From contig CANLVH010000014.1 of NCBI GenBank assembly GCA_947494545.1, forward strand, positions 1-64,000: 64,000 nt of DNA, written 5' to 3'. A program made the translations under genes and the position numbers. Origin of the DNA: an uncultured Mesonia sp. Lineage in GTDB: Bacteria; Bacteroidota; Bacteroidia; Flavobacteriales; Flavobacteriaceae. The notes below the pieces were generated by a model. The model was not told the origin of the DNA and ran no database searches. It saw only the letters and a program-made list of their open reading frames with translations. This document shows positions 45,979-56,711 of this stretch, in pieces (position 1 is the stretch's first letter; every line of letters begins with the position of its first letter).

Positions 45979-47316
45979 TTATGCTACTGCTTTTCTATTT
46001 CTACCTGTTTTCATTAATCCGTCATAATGCCTATTCAATAAGTAAGAATTTACTTGCTGCATTGTGTCTATTGCCACCCCTACCATGATTAGTAAAGAAG
46101 TACCACCAAAGAATAACGCCCAACCTTGTTGTACCCCAAAAGCTACCACTACTGCCGGAAAAACGGCAATTGCTGCTAAAAAGACACTACCTGGTAAGGT
46201 AATTTGTGACATAATTCTATCTAGATATTCTGCTGTTTCTGTACCAGGACGTATACCCGGAATAAAACCACCGCTTCTTTTTAGATCGTCTGCCATTTTA
46301 TTGGTTGGTACGGTAATAGCCGTATAAAAATAGGTGAATATTATAATTAACAAAGCAAATACCAAGTTATACCAGAAGCCAAATATATTATTAAAGGCAG
46401 CGGTAATACCTTGAGCCATCGCGGAATCTGATAATCCTGCAACTGCAGCCGGTATAAACATAATTGCTTGTGCAAAAATGATAGGCATAACCCCAGATGC
46501 ATTAAGCTTTAACGGTATAAATTGTCTTGCCCCGCCAAAGATATTTTTCTCATAGCCGCCGGCAGCATTTCTACGGGCATATTGTACCGGAATTTGCCGT
46601 ACCGCCATAACTAGCATAACCGAAGCAAATATAATAGCAAACCATATTACCAATTCTATTAAAATCATAACCGCGCCTCCGTTAGATTCAAAAACACGGG
46701 AAGTAAATTCTTGTAAGAAAGCTTGTGGTAAGGTTGCTACAATACCAACCATAATTAATAACGATATACCGTTACCAATACCTTTATCTGTAATACGCTC
46801 TCCAAGCCACATTGCAAAAATAGTACCGGTTGTAAGTATTATTACCGATGAAACAATAAAGGTAGCAGAGTTACCTAAAAGGAATGCACTTTCCGGCAAG
46901 GTTGCAAAAAGGTTATAAATATAACCTGGGCCTTGCACCAAGGTAATAGCTATAGTAAGCCAGCGGGTAATTTGATTGATCTTTTTACGACCGCTTTCTC
47001 CTTCTTTCTGAAGTTTCTGCAAATAAGGAACTGCTATCCCCATAAGTTGCACCACAATAGAAGCAGAAATATAAGGCATAATACCAAGCGCAAAAACAGA
47101 AGCGTTTGCAAACGCACCGCCGGTAAAGGCATTAAGCAAGCCAAGAAGGCCACCATCTGTTTGTGTTGCTAAATCTGCTAATTGTGCTGCATCAATCCCC
47201 GGAAGGACTACTTGCGCTCCAAATCTGTAAACAAGCAAAAGCCCAAGGGTAACCAATATACGGTTTTTGAGCTCTTCTATCTTCCAAATATTTTTTATTG
47301 TTTCAATAAACTTCAT
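45979..47316 (-). CDS. secY: Protein translocase subunit SecY
   Basis: Channel subunit of the Sec translocon. The 445 residues form ten membrane helices. Seen are [17 protein letters not shown] near the N-terminus, [15 protein letters not shown], the C4-C5 loop with ARRNAAGG, and a C-terminal basic tail [10 protein letters not shown]. It follows rplO by 10 bases in the spc operon. SecDF, Ffh and YidD elsewhere in the window belong to the same export machinery. Confidence 0.98.
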   Translation of the reverse strand: MKFIETIKNIWKIEELKNRILVTLGLLLVYRFGAQVVLPGIDAAQLADLATQTDGGLLGLLNAFTGGAFANASVFALGIMPYISASIVVQLMGIAVPYLQKLQKEGESGRKKINQITRWLTIAITLVQGPGYIYNLFATLPESAFLLGNSATFIVSSVIILTTGTIFAMWLGERITDKGIGNGISLLIMVGIVATLPQAFLQEFTSRVFESNGGAVMILIELVIWFAIIFASVMLVMAVRQIPVQYARRNAAGGYEKNIFGGARQFIPLKLNASGVMPIIFAQAIMFIPAAVAGLSDSAMAQGITAAFNNIFGFWYNLVFALLIIIFTYFYTAITVPTNKMADDLKRSGGFIPGIRPGTETAEYLDRIMSQITLPGSVFLAAIAVFPAVVVAFGVQQGWALFFGGTSLLIMVGVAIDTMQQVNSYLLNRHYDGLMKTGRNRKAVA

Positions 47317-47326
47317 TGGTTTCTTA

Positions 47327-47779
47327 TTATAAAGTTACTGCTTCGCCACCAGCTGCTTCGATAGCTTTTTTTGCAGTGGATGAAAATTTATGGGCGGTTA
47401 CCTTTACTTTTGTCGTAAGTTCACCTCTGCCTAAAATTTTTACCAGTTCGTTTTTATTTGCTAAACCTAGCTCAACAATTGTCTCAAAATCTAAGGTATC
47501 TTTTACTTTACTCTCGTCTACCAATCTTTGAATGGTGTCTAAGTTTATACCTTGATATTCTTTACGACTAATATTGTTGAAACCAAATTTAGGAACTCTG
47601 CGTTGCAATGGCATCTGACCGCCTTCAAAACCAATCTTCTTAGAGTAGCCTGAACGAGATTTTGCACCTTTATGCCCACGTGTAGACGTACCACCTTTAC
47701 CGGTACCTTCTCCACGGCCTAAACGTTTGCTATTACTTTGCACAGAACCTTTAGCAGGTCTTAAGTTATTTAATTCCAT
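47327..47779 (-). CDS. rplO: 50S ribosomal protein L15
   Basis: Large-subunit protein. The 150 residues begin MELNNLRPAKGSVQSNSKRLG and carry the conserved Gly/Arg-rich RGEGTGKGGTSTRGHKGAKS and GFEGGQMPLQRRVPK. It lies between rpmD and secY as in most bacteria. Confidence 0.98.
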   Translation of the reverse strand: MELNNLRPAKGSVQSNSKRLGRGEGTGKGGTSTRGHKGAKSRSGYSKKIGFEGGQMPLQRRVPKFGFNNISRKEYQGINLDTIQRLVDESKVKDTLDFETIVELGLANKNELVKILGRGELTTKVKVTAHKFSSTAKKAIEAAGGEAVTL

Positions 47780-47787
47780 CGTTTAAG

Positions 47788-47970
47788 TTATTTTGTTTCT
47801 TCTACAGAAACTAAGTGTTTCACTTTATTTATCATTCCAAGGATGTTAGGAGTATCTTGGTGTTCTACCGTATCTCCTATTTTTTTCAATCCTAACGCTT
47901 CTAGAGTAAGTTTTTGGCCTTTGGTGCGGTTAATAGCACTTCTGGACTTTGTTACTTTTATCTTTCCCAT
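47788..47970 (-). CDS. rpmD: 50S ribosomal protein L30
   Basis: The 60-residue protein has the L30 pattern KVTKSRSAINRTKGQKLTLEA with LGLKKIGDTVEHQDTP. It is 8 bases upstream of rplO. Confidence 0.96.
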   Translation of the reverse strand: MGKIKVTKSRSAINRTKGQKLTLEALGLKKIGDTVEHQDTPNILGMINKVKHLVSVEETK

Positions 47971-47985
47971 TTTATCCCTGAATTA

Positions 47986-48510
47986 TTATCCGTTAAATAC
48001 CTTATCTAAAGAAATTCCTCGCTGTTTTGCAACAGTTTTTGCACTTCTTAATTGCAATAAAGCATCAAAAGTTGCTTTTACCATATTGTGTGGGTTAGAA
48101 GAACCTTGACTTTTGGAAAGTACATCTTGTACTCCAACAGATTCTAATACCGCACGAATAGGGCCACCTGCAATTACACCCGTACCTTCTGCAGCCGGTA
48201 ACAAGATAACTCTTGCACCACTGTATTTTCCTTTTTGCTCGTGAGGAATAGAGGTTTTGTTTAAAGGAATACGAACTAAATTCTTTTTCGCATCTTCTAC
48301 TGCTTTAGAAATAGCTTCTGCAACTTCTTTAGATTTTCCTAAACCTTGGCCTACTACGCCGTTTTCGTCTCCTACAACAACAATAGCAGAAAATCCGAAG
48401 GCTCTACCACCTTTAGTAACTTTTGTTACCCGTTGCACTCCAACTAAACGATCTTTTAACTCTAAACCACTTGGTTTTACGCGTTCTACGTTTTTATAAT
48501 CTTGATACAT
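47986..48510 (-). CDS. rpsE: 30S ribosomal protein S5
   Basis: Small-subunit protein at the mRNA entrance. The 174 residues have the dsRNA-binding-like N-terminal half ([26 protein letters not shown]) and the C-terminal [26 protein letters not shown]. It lies between rplR and rpmD. Confidence 0.98.
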   Translation of the reverse strand: MYQDYKNVERVKPSGLELKDRLVGVQRVTKVTKGGRAFGFSAIVVVGDENGVVGQGLGKSKEVAEAISKAVEDAKKNLVRIPLNKTSIPHEQKGKYSGARVILLPAAEGTGVIAGGPIRAVLESVGVQDVLSKSQGSSNPHNMVKATFDALLQLRSAKTVAKQRGISLDKVFNG

Positions 48511-48515
48511 ATATT

Positions 48516-48869
48516 TTAGAATTTAAGTCCTCCTTCGCGAGCACCTTCTGCTAATGATTTTACTCTACCGTGATACAAATAACCGCTTCTATCAAACTTT
48601 ACGGCATCTATACCGGCTTTTTCTGCTCGTTGTGCTACCAACTTGCCAACTTCTTTTGCAATATCTGACTTGTTGCCTTCTTTTGCAATTTCTTTATCTC
48701 TAGAAGAAGCAGCTAACAACGTTTTACCTTCTACGTCGTCTACTAGTTGCACATAAATTTCTTTATTGCTTCTAAAAACAGACAAACGTGGTTTTTGCGC
48801 AGTTCCCGTAAGGTTCTTACGAATTCTTCTTCTTATTTTTTCTCTTCTTTTTACTTTTGAAAATGCCAT
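48516..48869 (-). CDS. rplR: 50S ribosomal protein L18
   Basis: 5S rRNA-binding protein. The 117 residues start with a basic tail and show [19 protein letters not shown], then [25 protein letters not shown] at the end. Confidence 0.98.
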   Translation of the reverse strand: MAFSKVKRREKIRRRIRKNLTGTAQKPRLSVFRSNKEIYVQLVDDVEGKTLLAASSRDKEIAKEGNKSDIAKEVGKLVAQRAEKAGIDAVKFDRSGYLYHGRVKSLAEGAREGGLKF

Positions 48870-48881
48870 ATCTACACTTTA

Positions 48882-49424
48882 TTAAGCTGATTTACCTGCT
48901 TTTCTACGCAATTGCTCACCAACAAATTTAATTCCTTTTCCTTTGTAAGGCTCTGGTTTACGGAGGCTGCGAATTTTTGCAGCTACTTGTCCAACCAATT
49001 GCTTATCGTAGGAAGTTAACTTTACAATTGGGTTTTTACCTTTCTCGCTAACGGTTTCTACCTTCACTTCGGGTGCCAAAGCTAATACAACATTATGAGA
49101 ATAACCAATAGCCAAGTCTAATTTTTGACCTTGATTAGAAGCTCTGTACCCAACTCCTACTAATTCTAATTCTTTAGTAAAGCCGTTTGAAACGCCCTCT
49201 ACCATATTTTGAATTAAGGCACGGTATAAACCGTGTTTGGATTTTATTTGCTTCTTTTCTGAAGTTCTTTCTAAGATCACTTCATTATCTTCAACTTTAA
49301 TGTCGATATCGTTAAACTCCTGTTTGAGTTCTCCTAATTTTCCTTTTACCGTAACCACATTACCGTTTACGTTTATTTCTACGCCTTCTGGGATAGTTAC
49401 CGGACTTTTACCTATTCTTGACAT
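48882..49424 (-). CDS. rplF: 50S ribosomal protein L6
   Basis: Large-subunit protein near the factor-binding site. The 180 residues contain the two L6 repeats, opening MSRIGKSPVTIPEGVEINV and ending KPEPYKGKGIKFVGEQLRRK, with a C-terminal AGKSA. Confidence 0.98.
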   Translation of the reverse strand: MSRIGKSPVTIPEGVEINVNGNVVTVKGKLGELKQEFNDIDIKVEDNEVILERTSEKKQIKSKHGLYRALIQNMVEGVSNGFTKELELVGVGYRASNQGQKLDLAIGYSHNVVLALAPEVKVETVSEKGKNPIVKLTSYDKQLVGQVAAKIRSLRKPEPYKGKGIKFVGEQLRRKAGKSA

Positions 49425-49442
49425 TGATTTCTTGTTTTGAGA

Positions 49443-49844
49443 TTAGTAAACGTAGCAAAGTACTTCGCCACCCACATTTTCTTTTCTTGCTTGCTTATCT
49501 GTCATTACTCCGTGAGAAGTAGAAACGATAGCAATTCCCAATCCGTTAAGGATACGAGGAAGCTCATTGGCACCGGAATATTTACGCAAACCTGGTTTAC
49601 TTATTCTTTGAATCTCTCTAATGATAGACTCTTTGGTATCTTTATCGTATTTAAGCGCTATTTTGATTGTGCCTCTTCCGGCAGTTTCTTCTTCAAATTT
49701 ATAGCTTAAAATATACCCTTGGTCAAACAAAATTTTGGTAATTTGTTTCTTAAGGTTAGAAGCCGGGATTTCTACCACACGGTGGTTTGCTGCCACAGCA
49801 TTTCTAATTCTTGTTAGGTAATCTGCAATAGGATCTATATTCAT
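49443..49844 (-). CDS. rpsH: 30S ribosomal protein S8
   Basis: Binds the central domain of 16S rRNA; in E. coli it represses spc operon translation. The 133 residues start [16 protein letters not shown] and end [23 protein letters not shown] 71-base gap separates it from rpsN. Confidence 0.98.
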   Translation of the reverse strand: MNIDPIADYLTRIRNAVAANHRVVEIPASNLKKQITKILFDQGYILSYKFEEETAGRGTIKIALKYDKDTKESIIREIQRISKPGLRKYSGANELPRILNGLGIAIVSTSHGVMTDKQARKENVGGEVLCYVY

Positions 49845-49915
49845 TCTTATTTATTTGTGGTAATGGTTTTCTTTGCCCAACTTTATTGGAGAAGAACCTG
49901 TTACCTATTAATATT

Positions 49916-50185
49916 TTACCAACTAGCCTTTTTAACGCCAGGAATTAGACCTTGGTTAGCCATTTCTCTAAATTTAACACGAGAAATACCAAATTGTCTC
50001 ATATATCCTTTTGGTCTACCGGTTAATTTACAACGATTGTGTAAGCGCACCGGAGAAGAGTTCTTTGGTAATTTTTGAAGTGCTTCCCAATCACCAGCTT
50101 CTTTTAAAGCCTGGCGCTTTTCTGCATACTTCTCTACCATTTTTTGTCTTTTTACCTCACGGGCTTTCATTGATTCTTTAGCCAT
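49916..50185 (-). CDS. rpsN: 30S ribosomal protein S14
   Basis: The 89-residue long form without the zinc CXXC pairs: [23 protein letters not shown] and [24 protein letters not shown]. It begins 2 bases after the rplE stop. Confidence 0.98.
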   Translation of the reverse strand: MAKESMKAREVKRQKMVEKYAEKRQALKEAGDWEALQKLPKNSSPVRLHNRCKLTGRPKGYMRQFGISRVKFREMANQGLIPGVKKASW

Positions 50186-50187
50186 AA

Positions 50188-50739
50188 TTATTTCTTTTTA
50201 AAAGGTAGTCCTAATTCTGTTAACAATGATTTTGCTTCCTTATCTGTTTTTGCAGTAGTTACAAAACTAATATCCATACCTGCAATTGTATTTACACGGT
50301 CGATATTTATTTCAGGAAAAATAATTTGTTCAGAAAGACCTAAATTATAATTTCCTCTACCATCAAAACCAGATGCGCTAATACCGCTAAAATCACGTAC
50401 GTTAGGCAAAGATGCAGTAATAAGTCTATCTAAAAACTCATACATACGTTCTCCGCGTAAGGTTACTTTTGCCCCAATTGGCATACCTTTACGTAATTTA
50501 AACGAAGCAACATCTTTTTTAGAAATGGTTGATACCGCTTTTTGTCCTGAAATTGCAGTTAATTCTTCTACTGCGTGATCTATTAGTTTCTTATCTGCAA
50601 CAGCGCCTCCAACTCCTCTACTAATTACTATTTTAGTAAGTTTAGGAACCTCCATTTTATTTTCGTAACTAAATTCTTCAGTAAGAGCAGAAATGACCTT
50701 GTCTTTATACTCTTGTTTAAGTCTTGGTACGTAACTCAT
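50188..50739 (-). CDS. rplE: 50S ribosomal protein L5
   Basis: 5S rRNA-binding protein of the central protuberance. The 183 residues include [20 protein letters not shown] and [25 protein letters not shown]. It begins 2 bases after the rplX stop. Confidence 0.98.
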   Translation of the reverse strand: MSYVPRLKQEYKDKVISALTEEFSYENKMEVPKLTKIVISRGVGGAVADKKLIDHAVEELTAISGQKAVSTISKKDVASFKLRKGMPIGAKVTLRGERMYEFLDRLITASLPNVRDFSGISASGFDGRGNYNLGLSEQIIFPEINIDRVNTIAGMDISFVTTAKTDKEAKSLLTELGLPFKKK

Positions 50740-50741
50740 AT

Positions 50742-51053
50742 CTAAATTACTTCATTAGATTTTTTTGAAAATCTTACTTTTTTATCGCCTTCCATTCTAT
50801 AACCAACGCGGGTAGTGTTCCCTTTTTTATCTATAAGTGATAAGTTGGATATATGAATTGGAGCTTCTTTTTTTGCTATTCCTCCTTGCGGATTGCTAGC
50901 ACTAGGCTTTTGATGCTTAGACACCATATTGATGCCCTCTACAATTGCCTTATTTTTCTCAATTAATACTTTTTGCACTTTACCTTCTTGCCCTTTATGG
51001 TCTCCGGCTATTACGCGTACAGTATCTCCTGATGTAATTTTAAGCTTTGTCAT
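50742..51053 (-). CDS. rplX: 50S ribosomal protein L24
   Basis: Assembly-initiating protein with a KOW motif, here [23 protein letters not shown] chose ATG 51053 ([10 protein letters not shown]), giving 103 residues, the normal length. An in-frame ATG 13 codons earlier lies inside rplN and adds sequence not found in the family. Confidence 0.97.
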   Translation of the reverse strand: MTKLKITSGDTVRVIAGDHKGQEGKVQKVLIEKNKAIVEGINMVSKHQKPSASNPQGGIAKKEAPIHISNLSLIDKKGNTTRVGYRMEGDKKVRFSKKSNEVI

Positions 51054-51063
51054 TTTTTCTGTA

Positions 51064-51432
51064 TTAAAGCACTTCTGGTGCCAATGATACAATTTTCATA
51101 AATTGCTTATCACGAAGCTCTCTGGCCACAGGACCAAATACCCGTGTACCACGCATCTCACCGGTTGGGTTTAACAATACACAAGCATTGTCATCAAACC
51201 GAATGTAAGAACCATCTGGTCTACGCACTTCTTTTTTTGTACGAACAACCACAGCCGTCGAAACTGCACCTTTTTTGATGCTGCCGTTTGGACTAGCTTC
51301 TTTTACGCTAACAACAATTTTGTCTCCTACAGAGGCGTAGCGCTTTTTTGTACCGCCCAATACACGTATAACTAAAACTTCTTTAGCTCCGGTATTGTCT
51401 GCTACTCTTAATCTAGATTCTTGTTGTACCAT
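51064..51432 (-). CDS. rplN: 50S ribosomal protein L14
   Basis: The 122-residue protein begins [20 protein letters not shown] and contains [30 protein letters not shown], as usual. It is 2 bases downstream of rpsQ. Confidence 0.98.
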   Translation of the reverse strand: MVQQESRLRVADNTGAKEVLVIRVLGGTKKRYASVGDKIVVSVKEASPNGSIKKGAVSTAVVVRTKKEVRRPDGSYIRFDDNACVLLNPTGEMRGTRVFGPVARELRDKQFMKIVSLAPEVL

Positions 51433-51434
51433 AA

Positions 51435-51692
51435 TTACTTCGCTCTTTCAATTATTTCTACTAATCTCCAACATTTGTTTTTACTTAAAGGTCGTGTTTC
51501 CATGATCTTTACAGTATCACCTTCGTTGCAGTCGTTTTTTTCGTCGTGCGCTACATATTTTTTCGTTTTCAAAACGAATTTACCATACATAGGGTGTTTC
51601 ATTTTTTTGGTTTCCGAAACAACAATAGATTTCTCCATTTTGTTACTGGTTACTACACCTATACGCTCTTTTCTTAAATTTCTTTTTTCCAT
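51435..51692 (-). CDS. rpsQ: 30S ribosomal protein S17
   Basis: The 85-residue OB-fold protein has [21 protein letters not shown] and [24 protein letters not shown]. It lies 13 bases after rpmC. Confidence 0.98.
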   Translation of the reverse strand: MEKRNLRKERIGVVTSNKMEKSIVVSETKKMKHPMYGKFVLKTKKYVAHDEKNDCNEGDTVKIMETRPLSKNKCWRLVEIIERAK

Positions 51693-51705
51693 CTTGTAAG
51701 CAGAA

Positions 51706-51897
51706 TTAGTCTAATTCTCTTTTTGTCAATTCCGTGGCTAACCGCGCCTTAGTCCTTCTTACAGTTCGTAACTGTGCAGGGTTATCTAAAGGCGTAATTG
51801 CGTGGGCCATTTTAAGGTCTCTATATTGCTGTTGAGATTTTGCAAGCTCTTCGCGCAATTCAGCTACAGATAATTCTTTTACTTCTGATTGTTTCAT
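51706..51897 (-). CDS. rpmC: 50S ribosomal protein L29
   Basis: A 63-residue two-helix protein near the exit tunnel. [20 protein letters not shown] and [19 protein letters not shown] match the family. Confidence 0.97.
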   Translation of the reverse strand: MKQSEVKELSVAELREELAKSQQQYRDLKMAHAITPLDNPAQLRTVRRTKARLATELTKRELD

Positions 51898-51908
51898 AAT
51901 TTCAAAAA

Positions 51909-52328
51909 TTATTCTTGATAATCCCTTGACACAATAAACTTGGTCCTTACAGGAAGTTTCTGTGCTGCCAAACGCAGTGCTTCTTTTGCAAAAGCTTGCG
52001 GTACACCACCAATTTCAAATAAAATTCTTCCAGGTTTTACGGTTGCTGCCCAATATTCTACATTACCTTTACCTTTACCCATACGTACTTCTAATGGTTT
52101 TTTGGTAATTGGCTTGTCTGGGAATATTTTAATCCATATAGACCCTTCTCTTTTTAGATAACGGGTTGCCGCAATACGTGCAGCTTCTATTTGTCGTGCA
52201 GTAACAAAACTGGTATCTAAAGATTTGATCCCAAAGGTTCCGTTAGAAAGTCTATGCCCTCTTCCGGCATTTCCTTTCATGCGTCCTTTTTGTTGTTTAC
52301 GATATTTTGTTCTCTTAGGCTGTAACAT
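51909..52328 (-). CDS. rplP: 50S ribosomal protein L16
   Basis: The 139-residue protein begins [19 protein letters not shown] and contains [30 protein letters not shown], conserved for the peptidyl-transferase-region protein L16. Confidence 0.98.
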   Translation of the reverse strand: MLQPKRTKYRKQQKGRMKGNAGRGHRLSNGTFGIKSLDTSFVTARQIEAARIAATRYLKREGSIWIKIFPDKPITKKPLEVRMGKGKGNVEYWAATVKPGRILFEIGGVPQAFAKEALRLAAQKLPVRTKFIVSRDYQE

Positions 52329-52346
52329 TTCTTATTCTTTAAAAAA

Positions 52347-53066
52347 TTACTTTCTACGACGTGATTTGTTACCACCTCGTCCGGATCCGGATTTTCCGCC
52401 TTGTTTTTTGGATAGTCCTACAAGTGGGGAAAGTTCTCTTTTTCCGTAAACTTCACCTTTCATGATCCATACTTTAACGCCCAATCTACCATAAGTAGTG
52501 TGCGCTTCTACCAAAGCATAGTCAATATCGGCTCTAAAAGTAGACAAAGGTATACGCCCCTCTTTATAGCCTTCTGAACGCGCCATCTCTGCGCCGTTTA
52601 AACGACCGGAGATTTGAATTTTAATTCCTTCCGCATTCATTCGCATTGCAGCAGCGATAGCCATTTTAATTGCACGACGATAAGAAATTCTGTTTTCTAT
52701 TTGTCGAGCAACACTCGCAGCCACTAAGTGAGCGTCTAGCTCAGGTCTTTTAATTTCAAAAATATTAACCTGAACTTCTTTGCCGGTAATCTTCTTAAGC
52801 TCTTCCTTTAACTTGTCTACCTCCTGGCCGCCTTTCCCAATAATAATACCGGGACGGGCAGTGGTGATAGTAACGGTTACAAGTTTAAGCGTGCGCTCAA
52901 TAATTACTCTAGCTACACTAGCTTTAGAAAGACGAGCATGGATGTACTTTCTTACTTTATCATCTTCAGCTATTTTATCGCCGTAGTCATTTCCTCCGTA
53001 CCAGTTAGATTCCCATCCTTTAATGATACCAAGTCTATTTCCAATTGGATTTGTTTTCTGTCCCAT
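52347..53066 (-). CDS. rpsC: 30S ribosomal protein S3
   Basis: Head protein with an N-terminal KH domain ([20 protein letters not shown] then the [21 protein letters not shown] region) and a C-terminal S3 domain ([30 protein letters not shown]). The basic tail [20 protein letters not shown] is lineage-specific. Length 239. Confidence 0.98.
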   Translation of the reverse strand: MGQKTNPIGNRLGIIKGWESNWYGGNDYGDKIAEDDKVRKYIHARLSKASVARVIIERTLKLVTVTITTARPGIIIGKGGQEVDKLKEELKKITGKEVQVNIFEIKRPELDAHLVAASVARQIENRISYRRAIKMAIAAAMRMNAEGIKIQISGRLNGAEMARSEGYKEGRIPLSTFRADIDYALVEAHTTYGRLGVKVWIMKGEVYGKRELSPLVGLSKKQGGKSGSGRGGNKSRRRK

Positions 53067-53076
53067 ACTACTCTTC

Positions 53077-53484
53077 TTAGCTTTGTGTATTATTTTTAGA
53101 TCCTAACACCAATGTAACGTGGTTAGATCTTTTTCTTATTCTATGTGCCCTTCCTTGTGGTGCCGGACGTAATCTTTTTAACATACTACCACCATCCACT
53201 CGGATTTCTTTTATGAATAACTCAGCATCTTCAAGACTTTCATCTTCGTTTTTCACTTGCCAGTTGGCAATAGCAGAAAGCAAAAGCTTTTCTAACCTAC
53301 GTGATGCTTCTTTAGAGTTAAACTTTAAAATTTGAAGCGCTTTCTCTACACCTTCGCCACGTACTAAATCTGCTACTAAACGCATTTTTCTTGGCGAAGT
53401 AGGGCAGTTATTCAGTTTAGCAAAAGCTACGTGTTTTTTAGCTTCTTTTATTTGCTCTGCTCTTTCTCTTTTTCGAACTCCCAT
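53077..53484 (-). CDS. rplV: 50S ribosomal protein L22
   Basis: The 135-residue protein has [29 protein letters not shown] and [30 protein letters not shown]; its beta hairpin lines the exit tunnel. Confidence 0.98.
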   Translation of the reverse strand: MGVRKRERAEQIKEAKKHVAFAKLNNCPTSPRKMRLVADLVRGEGVEKALQILKFNSKEASRRLEKLLLSAIANWQVKNEDESLEDAELFIKEIRVDGGSMLKRLRPAPQGRAHRIRKRSNHVTLVLGSKNNTQS

Positions 53485-53492
53485 AGCTTCAA

Positions 53493-53771
53493 TTATCTTT
53501 TACCTTTATTTTTTGCTCCCGCGTGCCCTCTAAAGGAACGCGTTGGCGAAAATTCTCCTAATTTATGACCTACCATATTCTCTGTAATGTATACAGGAAC
53601 AAATTGCTTTCCGTTATGCACACCTATAGTTTGCCCAACAAAGTCTGGGGTAATCATAGAAGCCCTTGACCAAGTTTTAATAACGGTTTTTTTACCTGCC
53701 TCTACATTCTGAGCAACTTTTCTCTCTAACTTATAGTGAACGTAAGGTCCTTTTTTTAATGAACGTGCCAT
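53493..53771 (-). CDS. rpsS: 30S ribosomal protein S19
   Basis: The 92-residue protein shows [42 protein letters not shown] and [18 protein letters not shown], all strongly conserved. Confidence 0.98.
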   Translation of the reverse strand: MARSLKKGPYVHYKLERKVAQNVEAGKKTVIKTWSRASMITPDFVGQTIGVHNGKQFVPVYITENMVGHKLGEFSPTRSFRGHAGAKNKGKR

Positions 53772-53777
53772 ATCTTA

Positions 53778-54605
53778 TTATTTCTTTCTACGTTCTACAA
53801 TATATTTATTACTCGCTTTGGTTTTAGAGCGTGTTCTAAAACCTTTTGCAGGCAAGCCTTTTCTAGATCTTGGATGACCTCCGGATGCCCGACCTTCTCC
53901 ACCACCCATTGGGTGATCTACTGGGTTCATTACAACTGGTCTTGTTCTTGGTCTTCTTCCTAACCAACGTTTTCTACCAGCTTTTCCTGAAACTATTAAT
54001 TGGTGATCACTGTTAGAAACAGCTCCTACTGTAGCCAAACAAGTTCCTAAAATCAAACGGATTTCGCCTGAAGGTAACTTAACCGTTGCGTATTTTCCTT
54101 CTCTTGCTATCAATTGCGCAAAAGCTCCGGCGCTACGTGCCATAACAGCACCTTGTCCAGGTCTAAGCTCAATACAAGAAATTACCGTACCCAAAGGTAT
54201 GTCTGCAAGTGGCATTGTGTTTCCAATCTCGGTAGCTACCGATGATTTTCCGGAAACGATATTTTGCCCCACTTCTAAACCATTTTGAGCAACAATATAG
54301 CGCTTTTCGCCATCTTGATAATTCAGTAAAGCTATAAATGCAGACCTGTTAGGATCGTACTCTATAGATGCAACTGTTGCTGGTATACCGTGTTTGTTTC
54401 TTTTGAAATCTATAATACGGTAACGTCTTTTATGACCACCACCTTTGTAGCGCATGGTCATTTTTCCTTGACTGTTTCTTCCTCCAGACTTTTTATACGA
54501 AGAAAGTAAACTTTTCTCCGGCTTATCAGTCGTAATGGCGTCAAACCCATTAACAACTTTAAATCGCTGTCCAGGAGTGATAGGTTTTAATTTTTTAACC
54601 GACAT
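53778..54605 (-). CDS. rplB: 50S ribosomal protein L2
   Basis: Large-subunit protein close to the peptidyl-transferase centre. The 275 residues include [21 protein letters not shown] and [20 protein letters not shown], where the conserved His lies. It follows rplW by 11 bases. Confidence 0.98.
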   Translation of the reverse strand: MSVKKLKPITPGQRFKVVNGFDAITTDKPEKSLLSSYKKSGGRNSQGKMTMRYKGGGHKRRYRIIDFKRNKHGIPATVASIEYDPNRSAFIALLNYQDGEKRYIVAQNGLEVGQNIVSGKSSVATEIGNTMPLADIPLGTVISCIELRPGQGAVMARSAGAFAQLIAREGKYATVKLPSGEIRLILGTCLATVGAVSNSDHQLIVSGKAGRKRWLGRRPRTRPVVMNPVDHPMGGGEGRASGGHPRSRKGLPAKGFRTRSKTKASNKYIVERRKK

Positions 54606-54616
54606 TCTCTAAATTC

Positions 54617-54907
54617 TTAAAGATTACTATATAAATCTATTGTATCGCCGTCTGCCACCTGTACAATTGCCTTTTTAAAAGCGTTTGTTTTACCAGTCAC
54701 GACACCCGTTTTTGTATAACGGGATTTACGATCCGGACGAACGTTCATTGTGCGAACTTTTTCTACTGAAACGCCATAAGCAGACTCTACCGCCTCTTTT
54801 ATTTCAATCTTGTTCGCCTTATTATCTACCACAAACGCAAAGCGGTTGTTCAACTCGCTATCGTTGGTGGCTTTTTCTGTAATAATAGGTTTTTTTAAGA
54901 TACTCAT
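54617..54907 (-). CDS. rplW: 50S ribosomal protein L23
   Basis: The 96-residue protein lies at the exit tunnel and docks trigger factor and SRP. MSILKKPIITEKATNDSELN and NKIEIKEAVESAYGVSVEKV are typical. Confidence 0.97.
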   Translation of the reverse strand: MSILKKPIITEKATNDSELNNRFAFVVDNKANKIEIKEAVESAYGVSVEKVRTMNVRPDRKSRYTKTGVVTGKTNAFKKAIVQVADGDTIDLYSNL

Positions 54908-54912
54908 AACGT

Positions 54913-55542
54913 TTATTTACTCAAATTCGTTTCAATTTCTTCTAAAGCACCCTCTACAAAAATAACATTCTTAGCATTAAGCACTTTGTAAGTACTTAGT
55001 TCTGAGCTCATTATAACTTCTGAGGATTCTAAATTTCGTGAGGACAAATATACATTTTTATTTTTCTCTCCCAAGACAAATAAAGTTTTTTTGTCGTCTA
55101 CTCCTAAGGCTTGCAATAAGTTGAGGAAATTTTTTGTCTTTGGCGTATCAAAATTAAACTTCTCTACAACCATTAAAGAATTCTCTTTAGCCTTTTGACT
55201 TAAAGCAGATCTTCTAGCAAGACGCTTTAAAGATTTGTTTAATTTAAAACGATAATCTTTAGGTCTTGGACCAAAAATTCTTCCCCCTCCTCTAAAAATA
55301 GGAGACTTTATACTACCTGCACGTGCTGTACCGGTTCCTTTTTGTTTCTTAATTTTGCGTGTACTTCCAACAATTTCTGCACGTTCTTTTGCTTTGTGCG
55401 TTCCTTGTCTTTGGTTTGCCAAATATTGTTTTACATCTAAGTAAACTGCATGCTCGTTAGGTTCTATTCCAAAAACAGCATCAGAAAGGTTTGCCTCTCT
55501 GCCTGTTTCTTTTCCTTTGATATCTAATACTGCTACTTTCAT
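54913..55542 (-). CDS. rplD: 50S ribosomal protein L4
   Basis: In E. coli also the autoregulator of the S10 operon. I chose ATG 55542 ([20 protein letters not shown]), giving 209 residues; it overlaps the rplC stop by one base (TAATG). A frame 15 codons longer would start inside rplC and is rejected. Conserved parts are [30 protein letters not shown] and [18 protein letters not shown]. Confidence 0.97.
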   Translation of the reverse strand: MKVAVLDIKGKETGREANLSDAVFGIEPNEHAVYLDVKQYLANQRQGTHKAKERAEIVGSTRKIKKQKGTGTARAGSIKSPIFRGGGRIFGPRPKDYRFKLNKSLKRLARRSALSQKAKENSLMVVEKFNFDTPKTKNFLNLLQALGVDDKKTLFVLGEKNKNVYLSSRNLESSEVIMSSELSTYKVLNAKNVIFVEGALEEIETNLSK

Positions 55543-56156
55543 TACTTCTGAATAGTTACATAAGCGTTTTTGTGACCAGGCACACAACCTTTTACTACAA
55601 GTAGGTTTTTATCTTCAACTACTTTCAACACTTTTAAGTTTTGTACTTTTACTTTTTCGCCTCCCATTCTTCCTGCCATTCGCATACCTTTAAATACACG
55701 CGCAGGATAGGATGCAGCACCAATTGAACCAGGAGCTCTTAACATACTCTGTTGGCCGTGAGTTCTTGAAGAACCTCTAAACCCGTGTCTTTTTACAACA
55801 CCCTGAAAGCCTTTTCCTTTTGAAGTTCCAGATACGTCTACAAACTCTCCTTCTACAAAATGCTTAACTGTAATGGCATCTCCCAGTTTATACTCTTCTT
55901 TAAAACCTTGGAACTCGATAACTTTCTTTTTGGCATCTGTACCTGCTTTTTTAAAGTGCCCTTTGGCAGCTTGCGTAGTACTTCTGTCTTTTCTGTCATC
56001 GAAACCAAGTTGCAGTGCTTCATACCCGTCAACCTCTTTGGTTCTGACTTGGGTAACAACGCATGGACCCGCTTGAATTACGGTACAAGGGATGTTTTTC
56101 CCGTTCTCGTCAAAAATGCTGGTCATGCCTATTTTTTTTCCTATTAACCCAGACAT
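55542..56156 (-). CDS. rplC: 50S ribosomal protein L3
   Basis: The 204-residue protein has [20 protein letters not shown] and the loop [34 protein letters not shown] that reaches towards the peptidyl-transferase centre. It is the first gene after a 238-base gap that holds two hairpins, so it may start its own transcript or lie behind an attenuator. Confidence 0.98.
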   Translation of the reverse strand: MSGLIGKKIGMTSIFDENGKNIPCTVIQAGPCVVTQVRTKEVDGYEALQLGFDDRKDRSTTQAAKGHFKKAGTDAKKKVIEFQGFKEEYKLGDAITVKHFVEGEFVDVSGTSKGKGFQGVVKRHGFRGSSRTHGQQSMLRAPGSIGAASYPARVFKGMRMAGRMGGEKVKVQNLKVLKVVEDKNLLVVKGCVPGHKNAYVTIQK

Positions 56157-56191
56157 AATTATTGTTTATTAGTTACTATTATTTAAAAAAT

Positions 56192-56222
56192 TAGGGGCTA
56201 GAAAAATATATTCTAACCCCTA
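56192..56222 (-). terminator. Terminator-like hairpin between rpsJ and rplC
   Basis: TAGGGGCTAGAA (56192-56203) pairs with TTCTAACCCCTA (56211-56222). The one difference is a G.U pair only in the minus-strand transcript, where the stem is followed by AATTTTTT. It looks like an intrinsic terminator or attenuator 36 bases before the rplC start. Confidence 0.7.
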
Positions 56223-56271
56223 GACTATATTCTTCCGTTTTTCCTTCGCACGCAGCTCCGGACATGTTTAC

Positions 56272-56291
56272 CCCCTGCAAAAAAGCAGGGG
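56272..56291 (-). promoter_or_regulatory. Second hairpin in the rpsJ-rplC gap
   Basis: Perfect CCCCTGC/GCAGGGG stem (56272-56278 with 56285-56291) around six A. In the plus direction five T follow; in the minus direction none do, so in the ribosomal mRNA it would be a leader structure and not a terminator. The 100 bases between it and the rpsJ stop show nothing recognised. Confidence 0.55.
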
Positions 56292-56394
56292 TTTTTGTAA
56301 TCACTTGGCAATTGCTCCTTAAAAGCAACCGAAAGCCTAGTATCTCGCATCTGGTTTCAAAAACCGATAGAAAGATACCTGACTTTGCAGGTAT

Positions 56395-56700
56395 TTATAC
56401 CTTGATCTCTACTTCTACCCCGCTAGGTAATTCCAATTTCATCAATGCGTCGATGGTTTTGGAAGAAGAGCTGTAAATATCCAGCAATCTTTTATAAGAG
56501 CTTAACTGAAATTGTTCACGAGCTTTCTTGTTTACGTGCGGAGAACGTAACACTGTAAAGATTTTTTTGTGCGTTGGTAATGGTATTGGCCCGGTTACCA
56601 CAGCTCCAGTAGTTTTTACAGTTTTTACGATTTTTTCAGCAGACTTGTCTACCAAGTTATGATCGTAAGATTTTAATTTTATTCTAATTTTCTGACTCAT
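56395..56700 (-). CDS. rpsJ: 30S ribosomal protein S10
   Basis: The 101-residue protein has [50 protein letters not shown] and [13 protein letters not shown]. It follows fusA by 11 bases, so it belongs to the str transcript; a 238-base gap separates it from rplC. Confidence 0.98.
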   Translation of the reverse strand: MSQKIRIKLKSYDHNLVDKSAEKIVKTVKTTGAVVTGPIPLPTHKKIFTVLRSPHVNKKAREQFQLSSYKRLLDIYSSSSKTIDALMKLELPSGVEVEIKV

Positions 56701-56711
56701 TTTCCTTAATA

